Assembly (NCBI GenBank): GCA_947625975.1
Contig: CANQQL010000012.1
Span: forward strand, 1 to 36,689
Source of the DNA: an uncultured Bacilli bacterium
GTDB lineage: Bacteria; Bacillota_I; Bacilli_A; RFN20; CAG-826
Direction: 5' to 3'
DNA length: 36,689 nucleotides
Position numbers and translations under genes: made by a program. Below, in pieces: positions 31,871 through 36,689 of this stretch; positions within the stretch are counted from its first letter, which is position 1; each line of letters opens with the position of its first letter. The notes beneath the pieces were generated by a model. It did no database searches and was not told the origin of the DNA. It saw nothing but the letters and a program-made list of their open reading frames with translations.

Positions 31871-34456
31871 TTAGTCTCCTAAATCATCAAAAATAGATAT
31901 TTGTTCATAACCCTTATCTTCCTCTTCATCAACTTTTGACAATTTGACTTTTGGCATTTTGCTTTCAGACTTTAAGGCCTTAAAATCATTGCTAACCAAC
32001 TCAATATCCTCTTCATACGCCGATAAAATAGTATGCTTTGAAGTCAAGATATCAATATTTTTCTTGGCATATTTATCTGCTGGTGTCGGTCTAAAATCAG
32101 TTATTTCAAAATTTAATAGATCTTTATCATCAAGCATTAAGATAACATTCTCTTTTTCCGCATTGCGTTTTACTTTACGCATAAAGACTAAGTTGTGCGG
32201 ATCGGATTTAAAACTCTTGAAAGCACATTGTTGGCGTCCTAATCGTGGTGTAAGCACAAAATAACTTGATTCGCAAATTCTTTCACAACCTCCATCGGTA
32301 ATCATAATAAATTTTGCTTTTTCATCTGGTTGTAAAGTAAACATTCGGACAATCTCGTTATCTCCTTTAATTGTCATTGCTTTAACTCCACTGGTTCTTA
32401 TACCAGTCGCGGTAAAATCATTTTCATTAAAATAGGTCACTAAGCCATTCTTAGCAAAAATCGCAAGATTAGAATTACCCGACAATACCACGACGTCTAC
32501 AATTTCATCGCCACCTAAAAGTTTCATACAATTTAGCGGACGATTATAGCGAGTCGTAAAGAATTCATTGAGTTGTGTTTTCTTTATTTGCCCGCGTTTT
32601 GTAATGTGACAAATAGATAAATCATCACGGAACTCTCTAACGGCAATAACTCGCACGATTTTTTCATCCGAACCCAAATTTACCACATAAGAGATATGCT
32701 TGCCTTCATCCTTCCACTTGCCTTCTTGCAATTCATGAACAGGAACAAAACAATAGTTGCCTTTATTAGTAAAGGCTAGCACATAATCCATTGTATTAAG
32801 TATTCTACTTCCAATCATAAGATCGCCGGATTTAATACCCGGTAATGCCCCATCACTAGACTTTTGAGATTTTAAAGTCGAACGTTTAGCATATCCATCT
32901 TTTGTTAAAACTACGTAAACATCTTCTTTAGCTATTAAATCTCGTTTATCAATAGTGATAGTTTCGCCCTTTTCTTCGATTAAGGTTCTTCTTGCATCTC
33001 CGTACTTATTCGCGATTGCCTTTAAATCTTTAATTATCACTTTATGGAGTTTCTTTTCATCAGATAAAATTTCGTTTAAATCATGAATCGAAGCTTCCAA
33101 GGTGTTTTTTTCATTTATAAAGGTGGTAATGTCAGTATTGGATAATTTATAAAGCTGCAAATTTACTATAGCTTCGGCTTGCGCATCAGAGAAAGAAAAT
33201 CTTTCAATCAAATTCTTTTTAGAATCGGCTTTATCTTTGGATTGACGGATAATATGGACAACTTCATCCACAACGGAAACAGCCTTAATCAAACCTTCTA
33301 AAATATGTAACCGTTGCGTTTGCTTATGCAAATCAAATTTTGCCTTACGAGTTATAACATCAACTTGATGGTTAACATACGCTTGAATAAAGGATTTCAA
33401 ATCAAGCGTTTTTGGCCTATTATCAACAATTGCTACCATATTGGCAGTATAAGATGATTTAAGTTTGGTTTTCGACATTAAATAGTTTAAGACCACCTCT
33501 GTTTTAGCATCTTTTCGTAAATCAATCGCTATTCGTAGGCCACGACGATCCGATTCATCACGAACTTCCAGCATTCCGTCTACTGATCGATCATGACAAA
33601 TCTTATCGATTTCATAAACTATTTCACTCTTTAAAGTTCCATAGGGAATTTCACTGATAATAATCTGGTTAATATTTTTGCCTTCCACAATTTCTGTCTT
33701 TGAAGCAATTTCTATTCTTCCCTTACCAGTTGTATAAATAGATTTCAGTCCATCACCATCGTAAACTATTCCACCAGTTGGGAAATCCGGACCTTTTATA
33801 AATTGCATTAAATCCTCATTATTAAAATTTTTGTGATCCAAAGCATATATTACCGCATCAATTACTTCTTTGAGATTATGTGGAGGAATATCTGTAGCTA
33901 CCGCAACAGCAATACCTTCGCTACCATTAACCAAAAGATTCGGGAATCGAGCTGGTAAAACCACCGGTTCCAGCATGGTATCATCAAAAGTTAATTGCAT
34001 ATCGACAGTTTCTTTATTTAAATCACGAATCATTTCTTCAGCAGCTTCTGATAATCGTGCTTCAGTATAACGATATGCCGCGGGTCCATCGCCATCAATA
34101 GAGCCATTGTTCCCTTGAAAATCAATTAGCGGTAAGCGCACTTTCCAGTCTTGCGACATACGGGCCAAGGCAAGATAAATCGATGAGTCACCATGAGGAT
34201 GAAATTTACCCATAACAGCACCAACGGTATGTGCACATTTACGTGTAGGCTTACTCGAAACGTTACCATCAAGGTACATCGCATATATGATTCGTCTTTG
34301 AACTGGTTTTAAGCCATCACGGACATCAGGAATAGCGCGATCTTGAATGACATACTTTGCATATGTAGCAAACCTATCACCCATAATGTATTCAAGAGGC
34401 GAGGTTTGAATATTTTCGTTAATCACTTCTTCTTCAACGACTTTCTTCTTAGCCAT
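31871..34456 (-). CDS. parC: DNA topoisomerase IV subunit A
   Basis: This 861-aa breakage-reunion subunit of the decatenating type II topoisomerase has GLKPVQRRIIYAM (48-60), the quinolone region HPHGDSSIYLALARMSQDW (86-104), the catalytic Tyr130 (AAYRYTEARL) and a C-terminal beta-pinwheel region lacking an obvious GyrA box, which favours ParC over GyrA. Leu95 replaces the acidic residue normally four positions after Ser91. The last ten residues contain QISIF (852-856), similar to beta-clamp motifs. The ATG overlaps the parE stop by 1 nt (TAATG), with GGAGG just upstream. Confidence 0.95.
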   Translation of the reverse strand: MAKKKVVEEEVINENIQTSPLEYIMGDRFATYAKYVIQDRAIPDVRDGLKPVQRRIIYAMYLDGNVSSKPTRKCAHTVGAVMGKFHPHGDSSIYLALARMSQDWKVRLPLIDFQGNNGSIDGDGPAAYRYTEARLSEAAEEMIRDLNKETVDMQLTFDDTMLEPVVLPARFPNLLVNGSEGIAVAVATDIPPHNLKEVIDAVIYALDHKNFNNEDLMQFIKGPDFPTGGIVYDGDGLKSIYTTGKGRIEIASKTEIVEGKNINQIIISEIPYGTLKSEIVYEIDKICHDRSVDGMLEVRDESDRRGLRIAIDLRKDAKTEVVLNYLMSKTKLKSSYTANMVAIVDNRPKTLDLKSFIQAYVNHQVDVITRKAKFDLHKQTQRLHILEGLIKAVSVVDEVVHIIRQSKDKADSKKNLIERFSFSDAQAEAIVNLQLYKLSNTDITTFINEKNTLEASIHDLNEILSDEKKLHKVIIKDLKAIANKYGDARRTLIEEKGETITIDKRDLIAKEDVYVVLTKDGYAKRSTLKSQKSSDGALPGIKSGDLMIGSRILNTMDYVLAFTNKGNYCFVPVHELQEGKWKDEGKHISYVVNLGSDEKIVRVIAVREFRDDLSICHITKRGQIKKTQLNEFFTTRYNRPLNCMKLLGGDEIVDVVVLSGNSNLAIFAKNGLVTYFNENDFTATGIRTSGVKAMTIKGDNEIVRMFTLQPDEKAKFIMITDGGCERICESSYFVLTPRLGRQQCAFKSFKSDPHNLVFMRKVKRNAEKENVILMLDDKDLLNFEITDFRPTPADKYAKKNIDILTSKHTILSAYEEDIELVSNDFKALKSESKMPKVKLSKVDEEEDKGYEQISIFDDLGD

Positions 34457-36402
34457 TAACGTTTAACCTCCTTCATAAAATCATCATTAGTACTAAAGTC
34501 AACATTCTCTTCGACCCATTTTTTACGTAAAGCAGTATCATTACCCATTAATACACCCACTCGATATTCTACCAACAATGGATCATCAATATTAACTTGG
34601 ATTAATAAACGTGTTCTAGGATTCATAGTAGTTTCCCAAAGTTGCTCTGAAGACATTTCACCAAGTCCTTTATAACGTGAAATTAAATATCCTTGTCCTA
34701 TTTTCGCTTTTGCCTTTTCTAAACCTTCATCATCCCAAGCATATTCGAATATTTCTTTCTTGTCTTTATATTTATAAACTCGATACAAAGGGGGAACCGC
34801 TATATAAACTTTTCCAGACGTAATTAAACCTCGCATATAATGGTAAAAGAAAGTTAAAAGTAGTGTTTGAATATGTGCACCATCTGTATCCGCATCAGTC
34901 ATGATAATAATTTTTCCATAGTGGGCATCTTCCGGGTCAAAATTCGCTCCATAACCAGCACCAATGGTATTGATTAATGTGGCAAATTCTTCATTTTTTA
35001 ACATTCTGTCTAATGTTACATTATCAGTATTCAATGGTTTACCACGAAGTGGTAAAATACCTTGATACATTCGATCTCTACCGGTACGTGCAGTACCTCC
35101 CGCGGAATCTCCTTCCACAATAAAGAGTTCATTTTTTGCGTAATCTTTAGATTGCGGTGGCGTTAATTTACCTGATAAAATAACTTCATTTTTAATTTTC
35201 TTATTAGTATTTCTTGCATCTTCTTTTGCCTTACGAGCCGCTACTCTTGCATTTTGCGCGTCTATACATTTTTTAACTAAGTTTAAGGCAAATTCCTTAT
35301 TTTCATTTAAATAGTAGGTAAATTGTGTATAGATAAAATTATTTACAAGTGGTGTGGCCTCAGGTGTACCTAGTTTTCCTTTCGTTTGACCTTCAAATTC
35401 CAAAGAATCTTCAGGTATTTTTAACGATATAATAGCGGTTAAGCCTTCGCGGATATCGCTGCCTTCGAGTTTAACTCCTTTTTTAAGTAAATTATTTTCT
35501 GTTGCAAAATCATTTACTGCCCTTGTAATGCCCATTCTAAAGCCAGTTTCATGTGTTCCACCATCGCGGGTACGAACATTATTAACATAAGAGTAAATTG
35601 TCTCTCCGTAATCTTCTAAACAATATTGAAAAGCCACTTCCGTTTTAATGTGTGCATTAAGATCCTCAAATGATATAACCGGACTTAATGATTTTTTATT
35701 AGCATTTAAAGTTGCTACATACTCTTGTAAACCATTTTCATAATGGAATTCTACCGAATCTCCGGTTCTTTCATCCTTCAAAAAATAATGAACACCCTTC
35801 AGTAAAAAAGCCGATTCTTGCAAGCGATTATAAATTGTATCCCATTTAAACTCTACTGTTGAAAAAACATTTGCATCTGGCTTAAATCTTACATATGTAC
35901 CATGACGGTTTGTTTTACCAATGACTGTTAAGGGTTCGATTATTTTTCCACCATTTGCAAATTTAATGTGGTGAATTTCTCCATCACGAAATACATTACA
36001 TTCAAGCCATTCACTTAAAGCGTTAGTAACTGAAGCCCCGACACCATGTAATCCAGCACTTGTCGTATAAGCCTTATCAGAAAATTTACCTCCTGCGTGT
36101 AGTTCGGTAAATACTAACTCTAAGGCTGATTTCCCTGTCGCATTATTGATGCCAGTAGGAATTCCACGTCCTTCATCTTGAACACTCAAAGAGCCATCTT
36201 TATAAATTGTAACGGATATATTTTTACCAAACCCCGATAATGCTTCATCCACAGCATTATCCACTATTTCCCAGACCAAATGATGAAGGCCCATTGAATT
36301 AGTCGAGCCTATATACATAGCAGGCCTTTTTTTAACGCCTTCTAATCCTTTTAGTAGCACTATGTCATTTTCATCATAAACATGATTACTTTTTCCTGAC
36401 AT
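34456..36402 (-). CDS. parE: DNA topoisomerase IV subunit B
   Basis: This 648-aa ATPase subunit partners ParC. The GHKL domain has KRPAMYIGSTNSMGLHHL followed by VWEIVDNAVDEALSG (Mg-binding Asn), DEGRGIPTG and a HGVGASVTNALS lid. The toprim domain has VEGDSAGG, PLRGKPLN and DADTDGAHI. The MYIGSTNS wording and the length are typical of Firmicutes ParE rather than GyrB, and the coupling to parC agrees. The ribosome site is AAGGGG. The promoter region upstream carries an inverted repeat. Confidence 0.96.
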   Translation of the reverse strand: MSGKSNHVYDENDIVLLKGLEGVKKRPAMYIGSTNSMGLHHLVWEIVDNAVDEALSGFGKNISVTIYKDGSLSVQDEGRGIPTGINNATGKSALELVFTELHAGGKFSDKAYTTSAGLHGVGASVTNALSEWLECNVFRDGEIHHIKFANGGKIIEPLTVIGKTNRHGTYVRFKPDANVFSTVEFKWDTIYNRLQESAFLLKGVHYFLKDERTGDSVEFHYENGLQEYVATLNANKKSLSPVISFEDLNAHIKTEVAFQYCLEDYGETIYSYVNNVRTRDGGTHETGFRMGITRAVNDFATENNLLKKGVKLEGSDIREGLTAIISLKIPEDSLEFEGQTKGKLGTPEATPLVNNFIYTQFTYYLNENKEFALNLVKKCIDAQNARVAARKAKEDARNTNKKIKNEVILSGKLTPPQSKDYAKNELFIVEGDSAGGTARTGRDRMYQGILPLRGKPLNTDNVTLDRMLKNEEFATLINTIGAGYGANFDPEDAHYGKIIIMTDADTDGAHIQTLLLTFFYHYMRGLITSGKVYIAVPPLYRVYKYKDKKEIFEYAWDDEGLEKAKAKIGQGYLISRYKGLGEMSSEQLWETTMNPRTRLLIQVNIDDPLLVEYRVGVLMGNDTALRKKWVEENVDFSTNDDFMKEVKR

Positions 36403-36435
36403 ATTATCAACCCCTTATAATTTTTTAACTCATTT

Positions 36436-36469
36436 ATTATAACAAATAATATTACGTATTTGTAATATT
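36436..36469 (-). promoter_or_regulatory. parE promoter with overlapping inverted repeat
   Basis: Leftward, TTACAA (36465-36460) and a perfect TATAAT (36441-36436) are 18 bp apart. AATATTAC-N6-GTAATATT (36448-36469), a perfect 8-bp inverted repeat, covers the -35 and part of the spacer and may be an operator. Confidence 0.55.
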
Positions 36470-36689
36470 TTATTGATAAAATATCATTTCGTTAAAAAAT
36501 GAAAAAATACAAAGATTATTTTAAAAAATTACGTAGTGATAAAAGTTTTTAACAAATTCAACTATCAATCATTAATTTATAATTTATTGATATTTATACA
36601 ACGGGATTTTATACGTAAATTTTTAGAGTAAAGTCCGTTAAATAAGGGAAATTAAATCATTATCAGATAAAATGCCGTTTATAAAAGAT
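36470..36689. other. AT-rich end of window without a clear gene
   Basis: A 17-codon frame (36499-36552) and an ATG at 36672 running off the edge are seen on the plus strand, but neither has a ribosome site. No RNA gene or terminator is evident. It may hold promoter sequence of a rightward neighbour beyond the window. Confidence 0.4.

Noticed and set aside
1-36689. CRISPR, prophage, insertion sequence, tRNA or rRNA genes
   Set aside because: None found: no transposase or phage proteins, no spaced identical repeats of CRISPR size, and no cloverleaf or rRNA sequence recognised. XerD is the housekeeping recombinase next to deoB.

Overview
This is an AT-rich chromosomal segment from a low-GC Gram-positive bacterium (Bacillota, class Bacilli). 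The evidence is gene order and content: a compressed Bacillus-type nusB-xseA-xseB-dxs-recN-spoIVB-spo0A block, a yqeG-yqeH-yhbY-nadD/yqeK block, a T-box leader, CIRCE elements and sporulation genes (spo0A, spoIVB, sigK). TGA is used as a normal stop (nusB and xerD end in TGA), so the code is standard. The fused NadD-YqeK and the small gene set suggest a reduced Bacilli lineage near Erysipelotrichales or the Mollicutes (RF39/RFN20-like gut bacteria); that placement is inference.

Layout. Positions 1-560 hold the start of a leftward gene, then a promoter and T-box leader feeding hisS-aspS-tkt. From 5.7 to 8.2 kb are two lipoproteins of unknown role, one with a BIG2 domain. From 8.5 to 10.2 kb are two tandem Sel1-repeat proteins (8 and 6 exact 36-residue repeats). 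htpG follows under two CIRCE operators. From 12.5 to 21.2 kb runs a housekeeping and sporulation block: a small SirA-like candidate, an Asp23/Gls24 protein, a membrane protein, nusB, xseA, xseB, dxs, recN, spoIVB and spo0A. Then come dinB, xerD and deoB. A Crp/Fnr regulator diverges from an ABC substrate-binding lipoprotein plus permease, with a perfect Crp-type palindrome between them. A PemK/MazF-like gene broken by an in-frame TAA ends the rightward genes. The leftward nadD/yqeK-yhbY-yqeH-yqeG operon, the rightward sigK and the leftward parE-parC operon complete the window.

How the parts connect. Spo0A, SpoIVB and SigK belong to one developmental programme: in Bacillus, SpoIVB triggers processing of pro-sigma-K. 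TGTCGAA-type 0A boxes lie upstream of spo0A (an inverted pair), sigK and the SirA-like gene, which suggests a local Spo0A regulon. The YqeH, YhbY and YqeG group serves ribosome assembly, and NadD-YqeK serves NAD and dinucleotide metabolism.

Most unusual signals. Three arrays of an 11-bp unit beginning TTAGTA (2, 3 and 4 copies) each start 3-6 nt after a stop codon. The T-box specifier region reads GACAC, overlapping Asp and His codons ahead of hisS-aspS. A Crp-type palindrome sits at the SBP/crp divergent promoter. ParC has a leucine in place of the quinolone-binding acidic residue.
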